A program made the position numbers and the translations under genes. From contig NZ_BCRN01000002.1 of the NCBI RefSeq assembly GCF_001552615.1, positions 310,001-374,000 on the forward strand: DNA of 64,000 nt, given 5' to 3'. A model generated the notes under the pieces. It was not told the DNA's origin, did not search any database, and saw only the letters and a program-made list of their open reading frames with translations. Source of the DNA: Millisia brevis NBRC 105863 (GTDB taxonomy: Bacteria; Actinomycetota; Actinomycetes; Mycobacteriales; Mycobacteriaceae). Within the stretch, counting starts at the first letter, position 1; every line of letters starts with the position of its first letter. Positions 37,752 to 46,679 of the stretch are shown in pieces.

Positions 37752-37897
37752 AGCGTGTCAGCGTAGGCCTCTGCGGAATCGATAGAGTACCGGTGGGGCC
37801 GAACCGTTCCGAACGATTTCGATACCCTCCTTCGGCCGGCCACCGGCGCGGTGGACCGGGTGGCGCAGGCCACCGCAGCCCGATCGACAGGAGACCC

Positions 37898-38563
37898 GTG
37901 TACGTCGTTGTAATGGGTTGCGGCCGTGTAGGTTCCGGCCTCGCCACCGCCATCCTCGCCGCCGGGCACGAGGTGGCGATCATCGACCAGGATCCCGGCG
38001 CCTTCGTACGCCTGCCGCCGGGCTTTTCCGGCCGCACGATCACCGGCCGCGGATTCGACCGAAATGTCCTGATCGAGGCGGGGATCGAGCGTGCGGACGC
38101 CTTTGCGGCGGTCTCCTCGGGCGACAATTCGAACATCATCGCCGCGCGAACGGCGCGTGAACATTTCGATGTCGAACGTGTCGTGGCCCGTATTTACGAT
38201 GCAAAACGCGCCGCGGTATACGAGCGCATGGGCATTCCGACGATCGCGACGGTCCCCTGGACGACCGATCTGCTGCTGCACGAACTGCTCCCGGAGGCCC
38301 CCGGCGTCCGCTGGACCGAGCCGACCGGATCGGTCACCGTGACCTCCGCCTACGTCGATCCCGGCTGGATCGGGCGAAAGATCGTCGCGCTCGAGGCGGC
38401 GTCGGGTGCGCGGGTGGCGTTTGTCGTGCGACTGGGCCGTGGGGTGATCCCGGCGCCCGGCAGCGTCCTGCAGGCCGACGACGAGGTCTATCTGGCCGCC
38501 CTGGTCGACACCGTCAACCGGGCCGTCGCGGTCGCGGCGGCCCCGCCCGTCGACGCGGACTAG
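37898..38563 (+). CDS. ceoB: TrkA-type potassium uptake regulatory protein CeoB
   Basis: 221 residues. NAD-binding GCGRVG (7-12), the strand-2 Asp in VAIIDQDPGAF, and VSSGDNSNIIAARTAREHF make an RCK_N domain. An RCK_C-like domain is at 140-210. It regulates potassium uptake with CeoC by nucleotide binding. GTG 37898 with AGGAGA upstream. Confidence 0.9.
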   Translation: MYVVVMGCGRVGSGLATAILAAGHEVAIIDQDPGAFVRLPPGFSGRTITGRGFDRNVLIEAGIERADAFAAVSSGDNSNIIAARTAREHFDVERVVARIYDAKRAAVYERMGIPTIATVPWTTDLLLHELLPEAPGVRWTEPTGSVTVTSAYVDPGWIGRKIVALEAASGARVAFVVRLGRGVIPAPGSVLQADDEVYLAALVDTVNRAVAVAAAPPVDAD

Positions 38564-38574
38564 GAAGGATCGCC

Positions 38575-39264
38575 GTGAAGGTAGCCATCGCCGGAGCCGG
38601 AGCCGTGGGCGGATCGATCGCCCGCGAACTGGCCACCGCCGGACACCGGGTGCTGTTGATGGACCGCCGCGCCGACGTGATCGGACGTCCCGACCCGGTA
38701 CCGGCAGGCGGGCCGCCGACCTATGCCCATCCGATCGAACGGATCGTCGGCGACGTCTGCGAGCTGTCGCTGTTGGAGTCGACCGATCTGCAGGACTACG
38801 ACGTCGCGATCGCCGCCACCGGCGACGACAAGGTCAATCTGGTGTTCAGCCTGCTCGCCAAGACCGAGTTCGGGGTCGGCCGCGCGGTCGCGCGGGTCAA
38901 CGACCCCCGCAACGAATGGCTCTTCGACGAGTCCTGGGGTGTCGACGTCGCGGTCTCGACCCCCCGCCTGCTGGCGGCGCTGGTCGAGGAGGCGGTCTCG
39001 GTCGGCGATCTGGTGCGGCTGATCACCTTCCGCCGCGGTGGGGCCGATCTGGTGGAGATCACCCTGCCGGAGAACGCGGCGATCGCCGGCAAGGCGGTGC
39101 GCCGGTTGAAGCTGCCCCGCGACACCGCACTGGTCGCGATCCTGCGCGGGGATCGGGTGATCGTGCCGCAGCAGGACGACCCCCTCGAGGGTGGCGACGA
39201 GCTGCTGTTCGTGGTGACCGGCGACGGTCAGGCGGAACTGCGCGAGGTCCTCGGACTGGTCTGA
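38575..39264 (+). CDS. ceoC: TrkA-type potassium uptake regulatory protein CeoC
   Basis: 229 residues. GAGAVG (7-12) and VLLMDRRADV form the RCK_N NAD site; the family Thr/Gly loop is AIAATGDDKVNLV. The RCK_C domain ends in GGDELLFVVTGDGQ. It follows ceoB by 11 bp with AGGAAGG before GTG, so the two form an operon and probably a complex. Confidence 0.9.
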   Translation: MKVAIAGAGAVGGSIARELATAGHRVLLMDRRADVIGRPDPVPAGGPPTYAHPIERIVGDVCELSLLESTDLQDYDVAIAATGDDKVNLVFSLLAKTEFGVGRAVARVNDPRNEWLFDESWGVDVAVSTPRLLAALVEEAVSVGDLVRLITFRRGGADLVEITLPENAAIAGKAVRRLKLPRDTALVAILRGDRVIVPQQDDPLEGGDELLFVVTGDGQAELREVLGLV

Positions 39265-39289
39265 GCGCCCGCGCGCCGGTACCCGGCGC

Positions 39290-40135
39290 TCAGCCCCGTG
39301 GCTCGTCCCGGCCGTGGCGCGACGCCGCGGGCGACTCGCCCGAATCGGCGGCGGCCGTGTCGCTCACGCCCACCGCATCGTTGACGCCGACCGCATCGTT
39401 CACACGCACCGCATCGTTCAACCGCACCGCATCGTTCACACGCACCGGGTCGGACGGGCTCGCCGGGTCGGTCGCGACCTCATCGCTCGCCTCGGGGTTG
39501 TCGTCCGCCACCGCGGCGAGCGCGCGATCGGCGCGGCGCACCGCCCAGATGCAGACCACCAGGGCGACCGCGGCCAGCGGATACCCCATCGCGATGCGGG
39601 CGACGCCGAGCCAGCCGACGCGATCGTCGTCGTAGAGGCCGGACTGCACCAGGTAGCGGGCCGCGAAGACCGCCACCCACACCATGGTGGCGATGTCGTA
39701 GGCGCGGCGGGCGGCGGGAACGCGCCGCCACGTGCCGTCGCGACCGTTGAGCAGATTCCAGATGACGCCGACCAGCGGGAAGCGCACGAGCACCGACAGC
39801 GCGAGCACCGCGCCGTAGATCAGGCTGGTGTAGAGCCCGAAGAGGTAGTAGTCCCGCGCCTCACCGCTGCGATACGCGATGAAGCCGCACAGCGCGACGC
39901 CGAGGAAGCCGGAGATCGCCGGCTGCACCGACTGCCGCTTGAACAGGCACCAGATCAGGATCGCCAGTGCCGCACCCAGAGCCGCCCCGATCGCGGGCGA
40001 CATCCCGAAGATCGCATTGACCGGGACGAAGACGCCCACCGGCAGCGTCGACTGCACCAGACCGCGCCAACCACCCATCTGGTCGAGCAGGGTCGCCGAG
40101 GTCGGCTTGTCGTCGTCGGAGTTGCCCGTGGTCAT
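39290..40135 (-). CDS. DUF3159 integral membrane protein
   Basis: 281 residues. Five or six hydrophobic segments begin at VQSTLPVGVFVPVNAIFGMS. The family core includes GFIAYRSGEARDYYLFGLY and GVIWNLLNGRDGTWRR. The C-terminal 60 residues are hydrophilic with a hexapeptide repeat (NDAVRV). Equivalent to Rv2693c; function unknown. Confidence 0.85.
   Translation of the reverse strand: MTTGNSDDDKPTSATLLDQMGGWRGLVQSTLPVGVFVPVNAIFGMSPAIGAALGAALAILIWCLFKRQSVQPAISGFLGVALCGFIAYRSGEARDYYLFGLYTSLIYGAVLALSVLVRFPLVGVIWNLLNGRDGTWRRVPAARRAYDIATMVWVAVFAARYLVQSGLYDDDRVGWLGVARIAMGYPLAAVALVVCIWAVRRADRALAAVADDNPEASDEVATDPASPSDPVRVNDAVRLNDAVRVNDAVGVNDAVGVSDTAAADSGESPAASRHGRDEPRG
39371..39442 (-). repeat. 18-bp tandem repeat, four copies, in the DUF3159 gene
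   Basis: Four 18-bp units with core ACCGCATCGTT encode RVNDAV, RLNDAV, RVNDAV, GVNDAV and are in frame, so copy changes alter the tail length without breaking the gene. Confidence 0.9.
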
Positions 40136-40201
40136 ACCGACCAGGGTGACATACGACCGCCGCGGCTCCCACGTCGCCGCGCGAGCCGCCCGCGGACGTG
40201 G

Positions 40202-40591
40202 TCAGCCGTTCGGCTCGGAACCGTCGCGCAATTCGTAGTACGGGTTGAACACGACCTTGCGGCCGTCGCGTTCGCCGATGCGGCCCTTGACCATCACGGT
40301 GCGGCCGGCCTCGATACCGGCGATCTTGCGCCGGCCGATCCACACCAGGGTGACCGCGTCGGTCCCGTCGAAGAGCTCGGCTTCCACGCTCGGGGTCGAA
40401 CACCGCGAGCACGCATCGACGCTGCGGAGCCGCCCGAGGAGGGTGACCTCCTTGCCCCGAGTGCAGTCGACCGCGGGCAGCGCTCCGGTGGCCAACGACT
40501 GGGTGGCCATCCGCTCGGCGTCCGTGACGTCCTGATCCTCGGTCAAGCGACGTCCCAGCCGCTTGAAATAGCCGGTGGCACTTGGTGCCAT
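40202..40591 (-). CDS. OB-fold nucleic-acid-binding domain protein
   Basis: 129 residues. FKRLGRRLTEDQDVTDAERM is followed by an OB-fold (EVTLLGRLRSVDA, AELFDGTDAVTLVWIGRRKI, VMVKGRIGERDG) with CSRC in the first loop. It resembles the RecG wedge-type OB domain. Rv2694c equivalent. ATG 40591 has GGAG at 6 nt. Function unknown; single-strand nucleic-acid binding is inferred from the fold. Confidence 0.82.
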   Translation of the reverse strand: MAPSATGYFKRLGRRLTEDQDVTDAERMATQSLATGALPAVDCTRGKEVTLLGRLRSVDACSRCSTPSVEAELFDGTDAVTLVWIGRRKIAGIEAGRTVMVKGRIGERDGRKVVFNPYYELRDGSEPNG

Positions 40592-40726
40592 GTGGTGCTC
40601 CTGAAGCTCGTTCGCGTGTCCTACATCGGCGTAGAAACCTGCTCCCACTGTAGTCCGATTCCGATCGCGAAACACCTGTCGGACCGGCCGCGTCCGCCCT
40701 CTCGGCCCGGGGCACAATCACCCACC

Positions 40727-41455
40727 ATGTCAGCGTCGACTTCCCGTACCGCCGTGCTGCTTCCCGGCACCGGTTCGGACGCGCGGTTTCTGGAGAAGGC
40801 CTTCGCAACCTCCCTGCTCGGAGACGAAGTCACGGTGATCCGGGTCGACCCCGATCCCGCGGACCTCATCGCCTCGTATCGGCGCGCCCTCGACGCTGCG
40901 GCCGGACCGGACACGATCGTCGGCGGGGTCTCGCTCGGGGCGTCGGTCGCCCTGCGGTGGGCGGCGCGGCGGCCGGGGGGATGCGCTGCGGTGATCGCCG
41001 CGCTGCCGGCATGGACCGGCCCGCCGGGCGAGGCGCCGGCGGCGGTGTCGGCGCGGGTGACGGCCGACATGCTCGACGAGATCGGACTCGAACGATCGAT
41101 CGAGACGATGACCGCCGGCAGTCCCCCGTGGTTGGCCGCGGAGTTGACCCGCTCCTGGCGGGCCCAGTGGCCGGATCTGCCGGCGGCGCTGCGGGAAGCC
41201 GCGGGCTATGCGGGTCCGAGCCCGGCCGAGTTGGCCGCCGTCACCGTCCCGGTCGCGGTGATCGCCGGCAGCGACGACCCGGTCCACCCGCTGCCCGTGG
41301 CCCGGCAGTGGTGCGCCCAGCTGCCGGTCGCGGACCTGTCGACGCTCACCCTCGACGAATTGGGCGCCGATCCGGGCAGGCTCGGGACGCTCGCCCTGGC
41401 GGCTCTGGAGCGCCTGAACACGGGGAACGGCCGGGGCCGAGCAGCCGACGAGTGA
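40727..41455 (+). CDS. Alpha/beta hydrolase (Ser nucleophile)
   Basis: 242 residues. LLPGTGSDARF is the oxyanion strand, GGVSLGAS the nucleophile elbow with Ser, and VIAGSDDPVHPLPVA the acid segment. No clear His after the last strand, so the third triad member is uncertain. Matches Rv2695. Divergent from the OB-fold gene. Confidence 0.78.
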   Translation: MSASTSRTAVLLPGTGSDARFLEKAFATSLLGDEVTVIRVDPDPADLIASYRRALDAAAGPDTIVGGVSLGASVALRWAARRPGGCAAVIAALPAWTGPPGEAPAAVSARVTADMLDEIGLERSIETMTAGSPPWLAAELTRSWRAQWPDLPAALREAAGYAGPSPAELAAVTVPVAVIAGSDDPVHPLPVARQWCAQLPVADLSTLTLDELGADPGRLGTLALAALERLNTGNGRGRAADE

Positions 41456-41467
41456 CCGCCGGCCGGG

Positions 41468-42541
41468 TCAGCCCAGCTGCTGCATCGCCGAACCGGCGGC
41501 GCCGCGGCGGCCTCCCGGAACGGCCGGGATCGCACCGGTGCCGGGGGCGACCGGAATCGCACCGGTGGTCGGGGCGGTCGGGATCGCACCGGTGCCGGGC
41601 GCGACCGGAAGCGCACCGGTGACCGGCCCGGTCGGGATGGCACCGGTCGGTGCCCCGGTCGGGATCGCGCCCGTGGGAGCCCCGGTCGGGATCGCGCCGG
41701 TGATCGGCGCGGCGATCGGAATCGCGCCGGTGCGCGCGGCGGCGGGGATCGCCCCGGTACCGGGCGCCATCGGCGCGCCGGCGGTCGCCGGGATACGCCG
41801 CACGCCGACCGCGGCCGCATTCTCGGCGGCGCTCTGGGCGCGGCGCTGCATCTCCTTCGCCTGAAGGTGCTCGACCATCACCTTCGGCAGGACGATCGGC
41901 AGCAGGTTGCGCGCCGGATGCGGCGAGGGGCCGCGCACGACGGCGGTCTCGCTGAGCACCGCGCGGGTCAGCCGTACCAGCGGCGCATCGGCGGTGACCA
42001 TGCCGGTCGGCCCCGTCGCGACGGCGCGCACCATCCAGCGGTAGCCGTCGAAGCCGATGAAGCGTCGGTCGCCGTCCGGGCCGGCGGCGTGGACCTCACG
42101 GCCGTAGGCGCCCTCCTCGACGGTGACGACCTGCCCGTTCTTGCGGAGCAGATCCGACATCTCGCGCGCCATCTCGCGCCACTGTCCGGGCGACTTCGGC
42201 GCCGCGAGGGCGGCGATCGTGATGCGCCCGAACTGGGTCTGCATGTGTACGCCGGTCGCCCGACCACCCTCGCCGATCTCGACCTGCAACTCCGCGCCGG
42301 ACAGGAACGGCAGCATGATCGAACCGAAATCGAGGCGCTTGGAGGCCATCGTGGCCCGATCGAGACCCAGGGCGTCGACATCGTAGGGACCGGTGCCGGG
42401 CCCGGGCAGCTCCGCTCCGTCCCGGATGACCTCATCGTCGAAGTCGTCGATCTCGTCGATATTCCGAGAATCGACCGTCCGGCCCTGGCGTCCGGTGGAG
42501 TTCCCGCGCTGCCGAGACGAACGTTTACCGCGTCCGAACAT
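41468..42541 (-). CDS. DUF3710 domain protein with TGAIP repeat tail
   Basis: 357 residues. A basic start, acidic segment NIDEIDDFDDEVIRD and the DUF3710 core at 50-235 (LPFLSGAELQVEI, GREVHAAGPDGDRRFIGFDG, RGPSPHPARNLLPIVLP). After residue 255 it becomes a proline-rich repeat tail. Corresponds to Rv2696c and lies just downstream of dut on the same strand. No known activity. Confidence 0.85.
   Translation of the reverse strand: MFGRGKRSSRQRGNSTGRQGRTVDSRNIDEIDDFDDEVIRDGAELPGPGTGPYDVDALGLDRATMASKRLDFGSIMLPFLSGAELQVEIGEGGRATGVHMQTQFGRITIAALAAPKSPGQWREMAREMSDLLRKNGQVVTVEEGAYGREVHAAGPDGDRRFIGFDGYRWMVRAVATGPTGMVTADAPLVRLTRAVLSETAVVRGPSPHPARNLLPIVLPKVMVEHLQAKEMQRRAQSAAENAAAVGVRRIPATAGAPMAPGTGAIPAAARTGAIPIAAPITGAIPTGAPTGAIPTGAPTGAIPTGPVTGALPVAPGTGAIPTAPTTGAIPVAPGTGAIPAVPGGRRGAAGSAMQQLG
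41522..41761 (-). repeat. TGAIP pentapeptide repeat region
   Basis: About ten copies of TGAIP or TGALP with 2-6 residue spacers fill residues 261-340 of the DUF3710 protein. The DNA is a degenerate GGGATCGCACCGGT-type repeat on the plus strand. Confidence 0.9.
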
Positions 42542-42655
42542 CTACACAGATCCCTTCATCGATCCCGCCGACTTCTCTCCGACCACGCTTCTTCGACCAT
42601 GTCTTCCGACCATCGAGGCACCCGACCGCGCCCGTCATCTCCCGAAATCTTTCGC

Positions 42656-43129
42656 TCAGGCTCCCGCGCCCGCCGCAAGGACATCGTGTCCACCGGTCGA
42701 ACCGTAACCACCGCTGCCGCGGTCGGTGTCGTCCAGATCATCCACCTCGACCAGGTCGACCAGCTCGACCCGCTGGACCAGCAACTGGGCGATGCGATCG
42801 CCGCGCTGGACCCGGATGCTCTCCCGCAGATCGTGATTGATCAGACACACCTTCAGCTCACCGCGGTAGCCCGCGTCGACGGTACCGGGCGTGTTGACGA
42901 TCGACAGTCCGGCACGCGCGGCCAGACCGGATCTCGGATGCAACAGCCCCACGGTGCCCACCGGCAGCGCGATCGCAATACCGGTGCCGACCAGAACCCG
43001 CTCGCCGGGCGCGATGACCACCTCGGTCGTCGCGTAGAGATCGAGGCCCGCGTCACCCGGATGCGCCCGCTTCGGCAGCGGCAGGTCCGGGTCCAACCGA
43101 CGAACGGCGACAGATATCGGTTCGGTCAC
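42656..43129 (-). CDS. dut: dUTP diphosphatase
   Basis: 157 residues with all five dUTPase motifs: [49 protein letters not shown] and [11 protein letters not shown]. The trimeric enzyme removes dUTP and supplies dUMP. Starts at GTG 43129. The adjacent DUF3710 gene lies 114 bp downstream. Confidence 0.96.
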   Translation of the reverse strand: MTEPISVAVRRLDPDLPLPKRAHPGDAGLDLYATTEVVIAPGERVLVGTGIAIALPVGTVGLLHPRSGLAARAGLSIVNTPGTVDAGYRGELKVCLINHDLRESIRVQRGDRIAQLLVQRVELVDLVEVDDLDDTDRGSGGYGSTGGHDVLAAGAGA

Positions 43130-43241
43130 AAGCCAGAAGACTACCGGTTACGGTTCCGATCTCCGGGCAGTGGTCGGGATCGGCCGACGAGAAACCGGCC
43201 ACACTCCCCACTCGCACCCCGCCGGCGGTAAGGTCGACAGC

Positions 43242-43784
43242 ATGTCCGCCGAAGCCCGAGACGACACCGCACCGCGCGCGGCCGACCGGTCGACGGGTGT
43301 GATCCACCGCGAGTACCTCTGGGTATCGGCATGGATCTGGCTGCTCGCCCTGGGTATCGCCGCGGTGCTGTCCGCGGAGATACACATGGGATCACCGCAG
43401 GTCCCCGCCTGGTTGCCGTACCCGTTCCTGCTGGGGCTCGCGGCGTTCGCGATCTTCCGCATGGGCCGTACCACCATCGCGGTCGTCGACGGCCCGGACG
43501 GCCGCGAACTGCAGGTCGGCGACGCCCGGCTGCCGACGCGGTTCATCGCCCGCGCCGCCGTGGTCCCGCCGACCGCCAAGAGCGCGGCGATGGGTCGCCA
43601 ACTCGATCCGGCGGCCTACGTCCTGCACCGCCCGTGGGTGCGCCCGATGGTGGTCGCCGTGCTCGACGACCCGGACGATCCGACGCCCTACTGGATCTTC
43701 AGCACGCGTCGCCCGGAAGCCGTGATCGAGGCCCTGGGGCTGTCCACCGTCGATCAGGACCCGCCCACCTCCCTCGGTCGGTGA
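43242..43784 (+). CDS. DUF3093 membrane protein
   Basis: 180 residues. Two hydrophobic segments at about 28-45 and 55-72, then a soluble part with GRELQVGDARLPTRFIA, LDPAAYVLHRPWVRP and PYWIFSTRRPEAVIEAL. Divergent from dut (Rv2698 equivalent). Function unknown. Confidence 0.88.
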   Translation: MSAEARDDTAPRAADRSTGVIHREYLWVSAWIWLLALGIAAVLSAEIHMGSPQVPAWLPYPFLLGLAAFAIFRMGRTTIAVVDGPDGRELQVGDARLPTRFIARAAVVPPTAKSAAMGRQLDPAAYVLHRPWVRPMVVAVLDDPDDPTPYWIFSTRRPEAVIEALGLSTVDQDPPTSLGR

Positions 43785-43859
43785 TCGTGAGCCGATCACC
43801 GACCGGAAGGACGGTGGTTATCGAGTGATCCGACGGTGACCCACCGCGCGGACGTCGTC

Positions 43860-44162
43860 TCAGGCCGCGCAGTCCCGGCACACCAGAGCGCCGCCCGCAT
43901 CGCTCGCGAGACGGGACCGATGGTGCACGAGGAAACAGCTCGAGCAGGTGAACTCGTCCGCCTGCTTGGGGATCACCCGCACGGAGAGTTCCTCGCCCGA
44001 GAGGTCCGCTCCCGGCAGTTCGAAGGATTCCGCGGTGTCCGACTCGTCGACATCCACCACGGCCGACTGCGCCTCGTTGCGTCGAGCCTTCAACTCCTCG
44101 AGGGAGTCCTCCGACACCTCGTCGGACTCGGTGCGCCGAGGAGCGTCGTAGTCGGTAGCCAT
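43860..44162 (-). CDS. DUF4193 zinc-ribbon protein
   Basis: 100 residues. An acidic N-terminal half (MATDYDAPRRTESDE) leads to FELPGADLSGEELSVRVIPK and a zinc ribbon CSSC plus CRDC at the end. Small, highly conserved in actinobacteria (Rv2699c), function unknown. AGGA sits directly upstream of ATG 44162. Confidence 0.9.
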   Translation of the reverse strand: MATDYDAPRRTESDEVSEDSLEELKARRNEAQSAVVDVDESDTAESFELPGADLSGEELSVRVIPKQADEFTCSSCFLVHHRSRLASDAGGALVCRDCAA

Positions 44163-44642
44163 TATTTTCCTGACCTTCCTGAATCGATTCCCCTGCGCGC
44201 GGGGATGGGTCTTCACCGTCCACACGCAGGCACGATCGTGGCTATTCATCGCGCGCCCGCAGGCACCGAAACCCCCGCCGAGGGGCGACGGCCCATCCGG
44301 GAGGCGGCCGAACAATAGCCCACCCAACCGCCGATGTCGAAAACGGGCGGTCCTGCGGCGCTATCGTGTCGTCCGCTCCCCCTCCGATTCGGCTCGATCC
44401 GGTACCCGGAACCGACCCGCACGTCGCCCTCGAGGAGATTCGAAAACTGCGATTGCGAACCGACAACGTACGAGGGCGCTCGAGCATTCCCGAAAGCCCT
44501 TATAGAGTTGAAAAGACTGCGAGGGCGGGCCCGTGACCCGGCCGGAGCAAACCGACGGCCCCCGTTCATGCGGGTCGATGGCGTAGACGGCCCGCCGAGA
44601 CGGGTCGATGGCACAACGGCGCGGAAGGAACACGAGTAGACC
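44163..44642. other. Divergent intergenic region between the DUF4193 gene and cei
   Basis: 480 bases without a credible gene. It must hold both divergent promoters; a TATAGA at 44501-44506 is the best -10 look-alike toward cei, without a convincing -35. Confidence 0.5.
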
Positions 44643-45317
44643 GTGGTATCCCTGATCACAGAAGGCTCCTCGAGCGACCCGAAGGGGCGCCCGTTCCGGC
44701 GTCGCCGCACCCTCCCGTACGTGATCATGGCGCTCGTACTGGCCCTGGTGGCCACGGGTCTGTGGATTCGGGTGTTGACCGCGAGTGAGGAATCCGACAT
44801 CGCGGTGGCCTGCAATGCCCCGACCGCGCCCGCGGACGGCTCCCCCACTCCGGAGCTGGGCACCGTGGTCGATGCCTCCACGATGCTCGACGTCCAGCCC
44901 GCCTCGGTCGGTTCGACCCGGGTGCGGGTGTACAACGCCAACGGCCAGCGCGGTCAGGCCTCGACCGTCGCCGCCGAGCTGAGCGATATGGGCTTCGCCA
45001 GCGCCCCGGACGTCCAGGCCGGCAACGACCCGATCTACGTCGACCAGAACATGCAGTGCCAGGGGCAGATCCGCTTCGGTGAGCAGGGCCGCGCGGCGGC
45101 CGCGACCGTGGCTCTCGCGGCCCGCTGCACCGAGTTCGTGCTCGACGGCCGCACCGACGACACGGTCGACCTCGCTCTGGGCACCTACTTCCAGGACCTG
45201 CAGCCGAACCCCGACGCCATCGAGGTGCTGCGCATCCTGGCCGATACCCCGGTCAACACCACCCCGCCGCCGGTCGACGTCGGCCTGCTGGAAGCCGCCC
45301 GCCACAACCAGTGCTGA
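44643..45317 (+). CDS. cei: Envelope integrity protein Cei
   Basis: 224 residues. A cytosolic basic stretch (KGRPFRRRRTL), one membrane helix at about 25-45, then an extracytoplasmic LytR_C-type domain with VRVYNANGQRGQASTVAAEL and SDMGFASAPDV. Equivalent to Rv2700, needed for envelope integrity in mycobacteria. GTG 44643 chosen as first start of the conserved frame. Confidence 0.88.
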   Translation: MVSLITEGSSSDPKGRPFRRRRTLPYVIMALVLALVATGLWIRVLTASEESDIAVACNAPTAPADGSPTPELGTVVDASTMLDVQPASVGSTRVRVYNANGQRGQASTVAAELSDMGFASAPDVQAGNDPIYVDQNMQCQGQIRFGEQGRAAAATVALAARCTEFVLDGRTDDTVDLALGTYFQDLQPNPDAIEVLRILADTPVNTTPPPVDVGLLEAARHNQC

Positions 45318-45321
45318 CCCG

Positions 45322-45358
45322 CAGCGACGGCGAGGAGCCATGCTCCCCGCCGTCGCTG
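45322..45358 (+). terminator. Terminator hairpin after cei
   Basis: CAGCGACGGCG pairs with CGCCGTCGCTG (11 bp) with an inner GGAG/CTCC stem. There is no T run, as often in this group. It begins 5 bp after the cei stop. Confidence 0.7.
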
Positions 45359-45410
45359 ACCCGACCGCGCTGCGCGGGACAGCCGGCGGGCGGGTGATGG
45401 GGGTGCGTGG

Positions 45411-46487
45411 TCAGGCCGGGTAGTACTTCGCCAGCCGGACGGCCTGGACGACGCCCCGGCAGACGGTCTCCTTGATCGCCGCGGCGGGGCGGCCACCGAT
45501 CGTCCACCGCAGCGGATGATCGTTGCGATCGGTGGCCTGGATGACCGCATCCCGGCGGCCGAGGCTGACGTTGCGACCGACGAACCGCATCGAGAAGGGC
45601 CGAGCCCGCCGACTGCCGACGCCCTCGGCGATCAGCAGATCCGCCGCGTAGGCCCCCTGCGGGATCGCCGCCTGACACGAGGGCCGCATCCCCGGCACCG
45701 CCGCGATGTCGCCGACCGCCAGCACCCGCGGATCCTCGACGCTGCGCAGGTACTCGTCGACGCGGATCCGGCCGGCCGGGTCGACCGCGACCCCGCCGAT
45801 CGGCGCGCCGGCACCGGATGCCACCGCCCAGACGACCAGGTCGGCGGCTCGTGTCCCGCCGTCGGCGAGCGTCGCCCGCCCATCGGCGACCTCGAGCACC
45901 GATCCGGTGACCACCTCGACCCCCGCCCGTTCGAGCCCGCCCCGAATCCGCGCGCGTCCGCGCGGATCGAAGTCGGCGGCCGGTTCGCTCGCACCGATCA
46001 GCTCCACCCGAAGATCCGTTCGGGCCCGGGCGATCTCAGCGGCGGCTTCCACCCCGGTCAGACCGCTTCCGACCACGGCCACCGTCGCCCCCGTCGGCAG
46101 GGCGGCGATCGCGCCGGCCGCGTGCTGCGCCCGTCCGAGGCTGTCGATTCCCACCGCGCCGTCCGGGAGGTTCGCCGCCTGGCCCGCCGCGAGAATCACC
46201 CGATCGAACGGCACGTCGGACGGCTCGCCGTCGACATCCCGGACCACCACTACCCCGTCGCCGACCTTCTCGGCGCGGCCGAGGTGCAGGTCCACGCCGT
46301 CGGCCAGCAGGGCTGTCAGCGGCCGGGTGGCCGTGCCGGTCCCGGCCGCCAACTCGTGCAATCGGATCCGCTCGACGAAGTCCGCCTGCGGGTTGACCAC
46401 CGTCACCCGCATCCCGGAACCCCGTCCGGCCAGACGATTGGCCGCCATCACTCCCGCGTATCCCGCGCCCACCACCACGACGTGCAT
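45411..46487 (-). CDS. FAD-dependent NAD(P)H oxidoreductase, NDH-2-like
   Basis: 358 residues. Two dinucleotide sites: FAD GAGYAG (7-12) and NAD GSGLTG near 160. Other marks are VILAAGQAANL, VLAVGDIAAVPGMRPSCQ, and QGAYAADLL. It lacks the C-terminal membrane helix of respiratory NDH-2, so it may be a soluble quinone or disulfide-type reductase. ATG 46487 has GGGAG at 6 nt. A hexanucleotide repeat lies 134 bp upstream. Confidence 0.85.
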   Translation of the reverse strand: MHVVVVGAGYAGVMAANRLAGRGSGMRVTVVNPQADFVERIRLHELAAGTGTATRPLTALLADGVDLHLGRAEKVGDGVVVVRDVDGEPSDVPFDRVILAAGQAANLPDGAVGIDSLGRAQHAAGAIAALPTGATVAVVGSGLTGVEAAAEIARARTDLRVELIGASEPAADFDPRGRARIRGGLERAGVEVVTGSVLEVADGRATLADGGTRAADLVVWAVASGAGAPIGGVAVDPAGRIRVDEYLRSVEDPRVLAVGDIAAVPGMRPSCQAAIPQGAYAADLLIAEGVGSRRARPFSMRFVGRNVSLGRRDAVIQATDRNDHPLRWTIGGRPAAAIKETVCRGVVQAVRLAKYYPA

Positions 46488-46619
46488 CGCTGTCTCCCGG
46501 TTTGTCGGTTGTTGTTGCCTATCGGACGGTGACCGGCCCACAAATGTGACAACTGTGCGCCGGATCGCATCCGCGCGGACCCGCTTCGGCGCCCCTGGTC
46601 CAACCAACCGACCGACCAC

Positions 46620-46676
<57 letters not shown>

Positions 46677-46679
46677 AGG

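Noticed and set aside
32553-37766. Long plus-strand frames opposite dxs and the APC permease
   Set aside because: Shadows of well-recognised genes on the minus strand.
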